Source of the DNA: an uncultured Candidatus Saccharibacteria bacterium
GTDB lineage: Bacteria; Patescibacteriota; Saccharimonadia; Saccharimonadales; Saccharimonadaceae
Direction: 5' to 3'
DNA length: 21,433 bases
Assembly: GCA_948944455.1 (NCBI GenBank)
Contig: CARBES010000020.1
Span: 1 to 21,433, forward strand
Both the position numbers and the translations under genes were made by a program. The notes under the pieces are model-generated. The model saw nothing but the letters and a program-made list of their open reading frames with translations, made no database searches and was not told the origin of the DNA. Positions 7,983 to 13,808 of the stretch are shown here, piece by piece. Within the stretch, counting starts at the first letter, position 1; each line of letters starts with the position of its first letter.

Positions 7983-8932
7983 CGAGATTTGTTAGAATTG
8001 TCAGGCGCAGAGTTCGCCAATTCGACGAGGCGGCTTTCGGCGGATTTAGAAGTGTTTTTGTTGCTAACCGATTGCTTTTCGGCTCTCGTAGAGTTCCTTC
8101 CTGATCGATTAGAAAATTTTGTAGCAATTTTCATATAGGGTTTAGACGCCTTCGCTGCTTTAGGCGCTTTGGCCGGTTTTGATTGGTGGCCTTTAGCCTG
8201 TGGCTGACTGATACCAGTACTGGAAGATTTTGACGGTGGATGGTTGTTGACCAGCTTTGCAAACATCATACTGCCGGCAGAAGTCTGATTTAGCCGAATA
8301 AATTCCACCTCGACTTCCTGACCGACTTTTTCTTTCGCTTGATCTATTACCACCATTGTGCCATCACGCAAGTAACCAACACCCTGATGAGGGTTGCTAC
8401 CGGCACTAACTACTTTTACCTTTGTGCGCTCGCCAGGAAGGTACTGATTGCGCATAACAAGGGCAAGCTCGTTAATACTAAGCGTATCGACATGCTCAGT
8501 GGCAGCAACTTTGCGAAGATTAAAATCATTAGTCAAGATTAATCCATGGTTAGTCTTAGCAAGCTCGAGCAGCCGATTATCGACCGGGGTATGGTCAAGC
8601 GCATCGCCCAGAATAGTGAGATTAAAAAAGACTACACGCTCAAGTTCACGAACAGCATCGAGCCCAGCCCGAGCCCGCAAGCGCTTTTCCGAGTCTTTAC
8701 CGTCGGCGAGCAGTTGCAGCTCGTTCGTGACGCTGCGCGGCACGATGAGATCATCACCAATGAACCCCGTCTGCGCCACCGCAAGTAAACGCGGATCCAT
8801 GAGGGCAGAGGTGTCAACATAAACTTTACGCTTTTGATTGGAACTTAGAAGCGGCTTTTTGCTATTTTTGATAGTCATAATTGTCGTCTGGCCGAGAATA
8901 AGCAGCGAGATGACTAAAGTTAATAATTCCAT
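7979..8932 (-). CDS. Membrane-anchored PIN-TRAM domain protein (YacL-like), possible RNase
   Basis: A 317-residue protein. A single N-terminal hydrophobic helix (about 2-19) is followed by a PIN nuclease domain (about 36-160) with its acidic set: Asp40 in VYVDTSAL, Glu71 in VTNEL, Asp118 in TPVDNRLLELA and Asp136 in LTNDFNL. A TRAM beta-barrel (about 163-229, GERTKVKVVSAG onward) follows; TRAM domains bind RNA. The last 90 residues are a Lys/Ser/Ala-rich, probably disordered tail. The YacL family has the same PIN-TRAM order but usually several membrane helices. The likely role is RNA cleavage or binding at the membrane. A TATAAT box 9 bases before the ATG supports the start. Confidence 0.87.
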   Translation of the reverse strand: MELLTLVISLLILGQTTIMTIKNSKKPLLSSNQKRKVYVDTSALMDPRLLAVAQTGFIGDDLIVPRSVTNELQLLADGKDSEKRLRARAGLDAVRELERVVFFNLTILGDALDHTPVDNRLLELAKTNHGLILTNDFNLRKVAATEHVDTLSINELALVMRNQYLPGERTKVKVVSAGSNPHQGVGYLRDGTMVVIDQAKEKVGQEVEVEFIRLNQTSAGSMMFAKLVNNHPPSKSSSTGISQPQAKGHQSKPAKAPKAAKASKPYMKIATKFSNRSGRNSTRAEKQSVSNKNTSKSAESRLVELANSAPDNSNKSR

Positions 8933-8941
8933 ACAACATAT

Positions 8942-8947
8942 ATTATA
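8942..8947 (-). promoter_or_regulatory. Extended -10 box of the PIN-TRAM gene
   Basis: TGC-TATAAT on the minus strand, 9 bases before the ATG, leaving a leader of about 3 bases. Confidence 0.7.
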
Positions 8948-8986
8948 GCATATTTCTATATTTTTGCAGGAAATTCCTTTCTCCTA

Positions 8987-9015
8987 TTGACTTTTTCGGC
9001 AATCTGTGCTATAGT
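8987..9015 (+). promoter_or_regulatory. Promoter of the DUF5680 gene (ATCTGTGC class)
   Basis: -35 TTGACT (8987-8992), 17-base spacer ending ATCTGTGC, -10 TATAGT (9010-9015). Transcription should start near 9022. Confidence 0.72.
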
Positions 9016-9021
9016 GAGAAT

Positions 9022-9142
9022 ATCCCTCCTGCGGGAGGAGGATTTTTGGTGAGCTCTAGAAATAGACCATCGGGAGGCGATAGGTATTAAACAAATTAGA
9101 GTCAAGCATCTTAACACATCAAGGATTAGGGGGTTTACAAAA
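9022..9142 (+). promoter_or_regulatory. Structured 5' leader with a possible 13-residue leader peptide
   Basis: The leader begins with a hairpin pairing CCTCCT (9025-9030) with AGGAGG (9036-9041). That purine arm is also a perfect Shine-Dalgarno site 7 bases before a GTG at 9049. The GTG opens a 13-codon frame (MSSRNRPSGGDRY, stop at 9090). A second hairpin (9066-9085, ATCG/CGAT) has GGAGG in its loop. The hairpin is followed by ATTTTT, so it could also act as an attenuator. No known riboswitch is recognised. Confidence 0.4.
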
Positions 9143-9736
9143 ATGAGCAAAAGAGTCGAAGACGGGTTCGAAGACGCGCATCTGGAGAATCTGAAACGGT
9201 TTCTCTACGAGGCTCAGCTGAAAGGCTATGGTGGCGAACAGCACCGCGGGAAAATGATTTCCGAGCTTATGGATGATCGCGGCACACTGAAGCGCGAATA
9301 CGAGACCGGCGTGATCGAGTATGTCTACGCCGACGGCGGCACCAAGGTCATCTGGGAAAAGGGCGACTTCCGCTTTTCCGACAAGTGGTTCGGTGGCGAG
9401 CCGTTCGGCGGCATGACCGTAGTACGCTACAAAGGTAAAACCTGTTTCACGATGAGCTACCACGGCGAGCTGAAAGATTATGCCGCCGATCCAGAACTTG
9501 TCTACAGCTGTCTAAAAGAAGCGCTGATGGCGGTCGACCCGAGCCTGCCGATCCGCGGGCCAGGAGAATACGTGAAATCTGGCGCCATGGACATGACAGT
9601 AGACCTGGAATACCGCCGCATTCTGGACGGCTGGCTGGGCAAGTTCAGCGGCAGCGAATCGATCGGCGTTCCCCTCGGCGAAATACTGTTTGAAGCCGAC
9701 TTCATCGGTGGACTGGTAAACCTGCGCGATTCCTGA
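9143..9736 (+). CDS. DUF5680 domain protein
   Basis: A 197-residue soluble protein. Segments such as FLYEAQLKGYGG (20-31), the aromatic run around FRFSDKWFGGEPFGGMTVVR and YKGKTCFTMSYHGEL match the DUF5680 pattern as I remember it. That domain is often found alone or behind a helix-turn-helix in bacterial regulators; here there is no HTH. The biochemical role is unknown. The ATG at 9143 is preceded by AGGGGG about 9 bases upstream. The gene is visibly GC-rich with C- and G-ending codons, unlike its neighbours, suggesting recent acquisition. It has its own promoter, leader and terminator, and so is an independent unit. Confidence 0.75.
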   Translation: MSKRVEDGFEDAHLENLKRFLYEAQLKGYGGEQHRGKMISELMDDRGTLKREYETGVIEYVYADGGTKVIWEKGDFRFSDKWFGGEPFGGMTVVRYKGKTCFTMSYHGELKDYAADPELVYSCLKEALMAVDPSLPIRGPGEYVKSGAMDMTVDLEYRRILDGWLGKFSGSESIGVPLGEILFEADFIGGLVNLRDS

Positions 9737-9774
9737 TACAAAAACACCGTCGTTTAATACGACAATACCCTAAA

Positions 9775-9802
9775 GGCGACCTCAGCGAGGTCGCCCATTT
9801 TT
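9775..9802 (+). terminator. Intrinsic terminator of the DUF5680 gene
   Basis: 9-bp stem GGCGACCTC/GAGGTCGCC with an AGC loop, followed by CATTTTTT. On the opposite strand the T-run is poor (TTTA), so it serves mainly the plus strand. Confidence 0.88.
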
Positions 9803-9830
9803 TAGCCGGTTTCTTTCGCTTAATCTGCAA

Positions 9831-11000
9831 CTATACGATCTGATCAACGCCATGCTCACGAGCATAGGCTGAATTATCACGAAGAATTTTCTGATATTTT
9901 TTAATCAAGTCATCACGTTTCTCGAGCTGTGCCACGTCAAGCGCAAGATGATAGCGCGAGGCACGGTTCAAGCTAAGCATCTCAAACGGAGTGGTCGTAC
10001 TCCCGTGTTCGAGAAAACCGTGGACATTAAGACGTTTCGGATCGGCATATTTCGCCAAAATTCCGTGCAGAGCATCCGGATAACCATGGAAGTTTGCGAT
10101 GATTGGCTTATTTTTTGTGAAAAGTTGATCAAACTCGTCTTGAGTAAGCTTGCGATCGGTCGTACCAATCGCATTATACGACAAGGCCGAGATATTAACA
10201 AAACGAAAATGTTTGGCCGGAATATCTTCACGCAGAATCTCAATTGCAGCCAGCGCCTCACACGAAATAATGTCACCAGCACCGGTAAAAATATAATCTG
10301 GAGCCTCGTCAGAAGCAAAATCAAGAATTGCTGCGCCACCGTCATGAAACATTGAGTCAGCTTGGTGCGAATCAATCCAACGTGGCTGGTCAGTCTTGTT
10401 GAATGTTGTAAGATTTACAACATTCTGGGAGTTCATCATATAGATAAATGCAGCTTCAGCGGCAACGTCGTCAATCGGGAAAAGACAATTCACACGGTCG
10501 CTCGGATTACTAAGCAAAAGTGAGATGAGAGCTGGGGATTGATGGGTAAAACCGTTATGATCCTGACGCCAGCAAGTACTAGTAGAAAGGAGGTTGGCCG
10601 CCGGAATATCACCACGCCAAGCAACCTCGGCTGACTGTTGTAGAAACTTAATATGTTGCATGACTTGCGAAGCAATAATCGTAAAGAAGGACTCATAACT
10701 GGTCATCGCAGCCGGCTCGCCATTCATGAGATGACCAACCATGCAGGCGAATAAGGTATTCTCGGAAAGCATTTCAACAATACGACCATTTCTAGCTTCG
10801 GGCAAATCCCAACTTTCTTCCGGCAAAGCCCAAGCACGTGCCGAAACCTCAAAGGTCGCGTCAAGTTTGTTGCTGGTTGTTTCGTCTGGCGAAAACAGAT
10901 AAAAATCTTCGTGGCGCAACATGTAGCTCGCCATAATCGCGCCAAGGCGTTTGGCCGGCGAGAATTTGTCACGACCGGGATGTTCTACTTGATCAATCAT
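9831..11000 (-). CDS. xfp: Phosphoketolase, C-terminal half (separate ORF)
   Basis: These 389 residues correspond to the pyrimidine-binding and C-terminal domains of xylulose-5-phosphate/fructose-6-phosphate phosphoketolase. Conserved blocks are FSPDETTSNKL (36-46), SYESF (101-105), WRQDHNGFTHQ (144-154) and HGFLEHGSTTTPF (327-339). The enzyme splits its sugar phosphate with inorganic phosphate to acetyl phosphate plus glyceraldehyde 3-phosphate or erythrose 4-phosphate, using thiamine diphosphate shared between domains. Its ATG overlaps the stop of the N-terminal half in an ATGA arrangement, with GGAGG 10 bases upstream, so it looks translationally coupled. It cannot act alone, because the thiamine diphosphate phosphate-binding residues are in the other half. 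Compared with the Bifidobacterium enzyme, the linker of about 40 to 50 residues between domains is missing. Confidence 0.93.
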   Translation of the reverse strand: MIDQVEHPGRDKFSPAKRLGAIMASYMLRHEDFYLFSPDETTSNKLDATFEVSARAWALPEESWDLPEARNGRIVEMLSENTLFACMVGHLMNGEPAAMTSYESFFTIIASQVMQHIKFLQQSAEVAWRGDIPAANLLSTSTCWRQDHNGFTHQSPALISLLLSNPSDRVNCLFPIDDVAAEAAFIYMMNSQNVVNLTTFNKTDQPRWIDSHQADSMFHDGGAAILDFASDEAPDYIFTGAGDIISCEALAAIEILREDIPAKHFRFVNISALSYNAIGTTDRKLTQDEFDQLFTKNKPIIANFHGYPDALHGILAKYADPKRLNVHGFLEHGSTTTPFEMLSLNRASRYHLALDVAQLEKRDDLIKKYQKILRDNSAYAREHGVDQIV

Positions 11001-12112
11001 AGTTTAAAGCCCTCCTCGGTGTTAAAAAGTTCAGAGAATTCATAAGATTTGAGCCAGGCATTAAGGATCTTTAGCTCGTCAGGGTCGGTCTTAGCGTTCG
11101 GGAGCGGGATTTGGTGTGCAAGGAAGTTGCCAGCAATCTTCTTACCATGAACTTCAGCTGGACCAGTGGCACCTTTTTCGGTCTTAAGAATAAAGAATGG
11201 ATGATGAATTTTCGCCGAATCTTGTAAAGCCTTTTGGAAGGCTTCTGGCGAATCGCCCTCAATCCAGAACGGTGTATAACCGAAGCCGCGCACAAGCTCT
11301 TTTAGCTCGCGTTCAGACTTACGACCGTAAAGCGTGGGGGCGGAAATCTTATAACCATTAAGATGTAAGATTGGCAATACACGGCCGTTAAAAGTCTGGT
11401 CGCCAACAGTTTTAACAAGGTTAAGAGAGCCTAACGCTGTGGCAGTCTCTAATTCCCCGTCACCCAGCATTACAGCGATGGTTTTCTCAGGATGACCAAG
11501 TGCATAACCGTAAGCTGCTCCGAGAGCATAGCCAAGCTCACCGCCTTCACAAATTACACCAGGTGTAATCGGACTTGCGTGCGACGGAAATCCCCCAGGC
11601 CAAGAAAAATTCTTGCAGAGGTAAGCGATACCAGCTTCGTCACGAGAAGCCTTTTTGTCCACTTCCTCTAGAGCCCCGTCGACAAAAAGGTTAGCCTGAA
11701 GGGCTGGAAAACCGTGCCCCGGACCAAGAATGAATGAAAAATCTGTTTTTGGAACTGTTTCAGCCTCCGTTTGTTTTGCGTAACCAGTATAAACTTTGCC
11801 TGAAGCGGTGCGCGCATGTTCTAAAGCGGCACCAAATTTCGTAAGCTTAGTGTCGCTCTTGGAGGCCTGAGATTTCTTGTCTAGCTCAAAGCTAGCCGGG
11901 TCAAAGAAAGCCTTAAGATTCGCATAAGCGACGTCGATACCGTGGCAAGTTCCCCAGTGGCCGAGTAGCCGAGGTTTAATATCATCCGCCCGCAGGGGAC
12001 GATCGAGCAAAAAGTTATTTTGTAAAAAAAGCTGCGCAACAACTAGGTAGTCGCAGGCGCGCACGCGACGACGAATCGCCTGATAAAGATTATTACCTCC
12101 GGAAGTGTTCAT
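10997..12112 (-). CDS. xfp: Phosphoketolase, N-terminal half (separate ORF)
   Basis: These 371 residues are the thiamine-diphosphate phosphate-binding domain of phosphoketolase. They show GHWGT (51-55), GPGHG (130-134), GGFPSHASPITPG (173-185), EGGELGYAL (189-197), the metal and cofactor motif GDGE (217-220) and HLNGYKI (250-256). Between GHWGT and GPGHG there are about 48 more residues than in the Bifidobacterium enzyme, with a Lys/Ser/Thr-rich stretch. The ORF ends with TGA inside the ATG of the C-terminal half. Together the halves give 760 residues, close to the usual 790 to 825. The start at 12112 sits 6 bases after TGC-TATAAT. In the Saccharibacteria-style metabolism inferred here it would supply acetyl phosphate for ATP. 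Confidence 0.93.
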   Translation of the reverse strand: MNTSGGNNLYQAIRRRVRACDYLVVAQLFLQNNFLLDRPLRADDIKPRLLGHWGTCHGIDVAYANLKAFFDPASFELDKKSQASKSDTKLTKFGAALEHARTASGKVYTGYAKQTEAETVPKTDFSFILGPGHGFPALQANLFVDGALEEVDKKASRDEAGIAYLCKNFSWPGGFPSHASPITPGVICEGGELGYALGAAYGYALGHPEKTIAVMLGDGELETATALGSLNLVKTVGDQTFNGRVLPILHLNGYKISAPTLYGRKSERELKELVRGFGYTPFWIEGDSPEAFQKALQDSAKIHHPFFILKTEKGATGPAEVHGKKIAGNFLAHQIPLPNAKTDPDELKILNAWLKSYEFSELFNTEEGFKL

Positions 12113-12118
12113 GTATTA

Positions 12119-12124
12119 ATTATA
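12119..12124 (-). promoter_or_regulatory. Extended -10 box of the phosphoketolase operon, leaderless
   Basis: TGC-TATAAT on the minus strand, then TAATAC and the ATG, exactly 6 bases. Confidence 0.75.
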
Positions 12125-12175
12125 GCATGTTAGGACAAGGTTCGGCTAGCTTTTTAGGCTATAACCCAGATTGCA

Positions 12176-12211
12176 AGTTACTTGCCAACTTTGAGTTACT
12201 TACCGACTTTG
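12176..12211. repeat. 18-bp imperfect tandem duplication at the end of grpE
   Basis: AGTTACTTGCCAACTTTG (12176-12193) and AGTTACTTACCGACTTTG (12194-12211) match at 16 of 18 positions. The second copy encodes the last codons and stop of grpE; the first lies just past the stop. Confidence 0.85.
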
Positions 12212-12735
12212 ACCATGGCAGGGCGCAAGACTGAGCCTTCGTAAAGGTAGCCAGGACGCAAAGTTTCTAAAATCACTTCCGTATCGCCGCCTTCATCCAC
12301 CACCGAAACAGCATCATGATAATCCGGGTTAAACTCTACTCCCGGATCGGACGGAATTTTCTGCAAACTGAGCGATTGGAGGAGCTTGGCAAGATTTTTT
12401 TCGAGCGGTTTGAGTTGGTCCGGGTAGGCCGAAATTGCTCGATCAATATCATCAAGTAATGGCAAGAATTTTTCAACTGTAGCAAAACGTGCCGCCGACA
12501 TAGCTTGGGTCTTTTGCAGATCGACCTGCTTACGGAAATTCTCAAAGTCCGCCCGGGTGCGCTGGAGATCATTAGTCAGTTCGGAGATTTTTGCTAAACC
12601 AGCATCCACCGGTTCGGCAGTCGGAGTCGATGTTTCGGAAGCCTGAGCGGCTTCGACTGGCGAATCGTCAATAATTTCGACGTCATCAACAGTAAGCTCT
12701 TCGGGCTGTTCGGAGGGTTGAGTTTTTTTAGACAT
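12196..12735 (-). CDS. grpE: Nucleotide exchange factor GrpE
   Basis: A 179-residue cochaperone that releases ADP from DnaK. An acidic, low-complexity N-terminus (1-45) precedes the long helix (about 48-105, LAKISELTNDLQRTRADFENFRKQ and so on). The C-terminal beta domain ends with GYLYEGSVLRPAMVKVGK, typical of the family. The start is preceded by GGAG, 8 bases upstream. The gene begins 11 bases after hrcA and is clearly in its operon; dnaK and dnaJ do not follow here, as the phosphoketolase genes come next under their own promoter. Confidence 0.94.
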   Translation of the reverse strand: MSKKTQPSEQPEELTVDDVEIIDDSPVEAAQASETSTPTAEPVDAGLAKISELTNDLQRTRADFENFRKQVDLQKTQAMSAARFATVEKFLPLLDDIDRAISAYPDQLKPLEKNLAKLLQSLSLQKIPSDPGVEFNPDYHDAVSVVDEGGDTEVILETLRPGYLYEGSVLRPAMVKVGK

Positions 12736-12746
12736 AATTAATCTCC

Positions 12747-13508
12747 TTATTTTATAGCTAAAGTTTCTTCAAGGATGTTCCCGGCATAGCGAACAAGCGA
12801 CATTACCCGGCTATAGTTCTGGCGCGTCGGGCCGAGTACACCGATATAGCTTTTGTCGGAGTATGGTGAGCGAAAACGGCTAATAATTAGTGAAACCTGA
12901 GAGGTCTTACCAATCGGATTTTCTTGACCAATAAAAATGTTCAGAGGCTGCCCTGGAGCTGCTTCGCGCAACCATGGCTCGAGATTATCAAGCAACTTCG
13001 CCACTGCTTGCACCCGACCATTATCCATGAACTCTGGCTGAGTAAAGAGCCTCGAAATCCCAGACATATAAAGTTGCTCACCAATCGTTGCAATACCGAG
13101 GTTCCCCGTCAGCTCGACTAAAGAATCTACCGCACCTCGAATTGCAAAATCAGCCCGGGTCTGAGAATTAACACGGACCTCGAGGACACGGTTGCTGCGC
13201 TCGGTGGTTTTTGAATCATGCTGATTAACGCCGGCTCCTACCATGGCGTGCTCTTCGGCGATTTCGGGATGTTCGGAAATCATGTTGACGTAATAACGAT
13301 AACCAGCATCGGTCGGCACTCGGCCAGCCGAGGTGTGCGGCTGCGCAATGTAGCCCAATTCTTCAAGTCGCGCCATTTCGGCACGAATCGTAGCGGAAGA
13401 GACGTCGAAAAGCTTCGCTAAAGTTACGCTACCAACCGGCGTGGCGACTTCAGCATACTCCTCAATAATGGCAAAAAGAATTCCCTCTTGGCGTTTCGTT
13501 AAGCTCAT
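12747..13508 (-). CDS. hrcA: Heat-inducible transcription repressor HrcA, short form
   Basis: The 253-residue repressor binds the CIRCE operator and shuts off chaperone genes until heat stress. The N-terminal winged helix shows MSLTKRQEGIL, ATIRAEMARLEELGYIAQPH and TSAGRVPTDAGYRYYV (about 1-80). The C-terminal part ends in FRSPYSDKSYIGVLGPTRQNY-like sequence and the GNILEETL tail. Typical HrcA proteins have about 340 residues, so about 90 are missing from the middle. The ATG at 13508 is chosen because a TATACT box lies 6 bases upstream; a longer TTG-initiated reading would translate through the operator. It heads the hrcA-grpE operon and is probably autoregulated through a CIRCE-like site at 13526-13552. 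Confidence 0.93.
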   Translation of the reverse strand: MSLTKRQEGILFAIIEEYAEVATPVGSVTLAKLFDVSSATIRAEMARLEELGYIAQPHTSAGRVPTDAGYRYYVNMISEHPEIAEEHAMVGAGVNQHDSKTTERSNRVLEVRVNSQTRADFAIRGAVDSLVELTGNLGIATIGEQLYMSGISRLFTQPEFMDNGRVQAVAKLLDNLEPWLREAAPGQPLNIFIGQENPIGKTSQVSLIISRFRSPYSDKSYIGVLGPTRQNYSRVMSLVRYAGNILEETLAIK

Positions 13509-13514
13509 ATTTCC

Positions 13515-13543
13515 AGTATAGCAAGTTAGCACTCGGTTGTCAA
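13515..13543 (-). promoter_or_regulatory. Promoter P1 of hrcA-grpE, leaderless
   Basis: Minus strand: -35 TTGACA (13538-13543), 17-base spacer, -10 TATACT (13515-13520) with a TGC extension, then 6 bases to the ATG. Confidence 0.82.
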
Positions 13544-13552
13544 GACTGCCAG
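13526..13552. promoter_or_regulatory. CIRCE-like HrcA operator
   Basis: Plus strand: a perfect half site TTAGCACTC (13526-13534), a 9-base spacer, then GACTGCCAG (13544-13552), which matches the second half GAGTGCTAA at 6 of 9 positions. It covers the hrcA promoter between -10 and -35, the expected place for repression. The weak second half is embedded in a separate perfect 9-bp inverted repeat (13542-13562). Confidence 0.6.
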
Positions 13553-13635
13553 AGGCAGTCTTGCTGCTTGCGTCGCCCAAACAAGAAAACAAGTTTTCTT
13601 ATTATTCACTGTCCTCAGCAGTTCAGCAGTGCTAA
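13542..13635. other. Palindrome-rich leader upstream of hrcA
   Basis: Contains AAGACTGCC-AGA-GGCAGTCTT (13542-13562) and AAGAAAAC-AA-GTTTTCTT (13583-13600), and a CIRCE-like half site AGTGCTAA at 13628-13635. A 27-codon minus-strand frame with GTG start (13526-13609) lies inside, but its GAGGA is only 2 bases from the GTG, so translation is doubtful. From 13509 to 13808 there is no standard gene. Confidence 0.5.
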
Positions 13636-13658
13636 AAATGACCGAGTCCTATCTTTTC

Positions 13659-13687
13659 ATTGTAGCACAGATTGGCAATTTTGTCAA
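13659..13687 (-). promoter_or_regulatory. Second upstream promoter toward hrcA (ATCTGTGC class)
   Basis: Minus strand: -35 TTGACA (13682-13687), 17-base spacer ending ATCTGTGC, -10 TACAAT (13659-13664). It would give hrcA an alternative leader of about 145 bases, or make a separate small RNA. Confidence 0.65.
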
Positions 13688-13763
13688 TAGCATCACACCC
13701 TTCTTGAAGGTATCGGAACACCACATCGTAACCAGAGGTACGCTTCTTCACGCATGATCAAAG

Positions 13764-13783
13764 CCTTAGAGAACCTTAGAGAA
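13764..13783. repeat. Perfect 10-bp tandem repeat in the upstream promoter region
   Basis: CCTTAGAGAA occurs twice, back to back, just ahead of the -10 box of the adenylate-kinase-like gene and across its -35 position. It could be an activator or repressor site. Confidence 0.75.
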
Positions 13784-13796
13784 CATGTGCATATGC

Positions 13797-13802
13797 TATA
13801 AT
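13797..13802 (+). promoter_or_regulatory. Extended -10 box of the adenylate-kinase-like gene, leaderless
   Basis: TGC-TATAAT, then ATCTTT and the ATG at 13809, exactly 6 bases. Confidence 0.72.
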
Positions 13803-13808
13803 ATCTTT

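Noticed and set aside
9948..10355. A 135-residue plus-strand frame inside the phosphoketolase gene.
   Set aside because: It is antisense to a strongly conserved gene and lacks initiation signals.
10990..11015. A TTTAAAC slippery heptamer at the phosphoketolase junction suggesting programmed -1 frameshifting.
   Set aside because: In the reading frame the codons are TTT AAA CTA TGA, so the heptamer is out of register for simultaneous slippage, and the -1 frame has a TAA just before the second ATG. Termination-reinitiation with an SD fits better.
13509..13592. A longer HrcA starting at TTG 13592.
   Set aside because: The extension would be translated through the promoter and operator, and homology starts at the ATG at 13508.
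13540..13660. SRP RNA, tmRNA, RNase P or a T-box in the hrcA upstream region.
   Set aside because: None of their conserved motifs (for example the SRP GGAA tetraloop region or the T-box TGGnACCGCG) is present.
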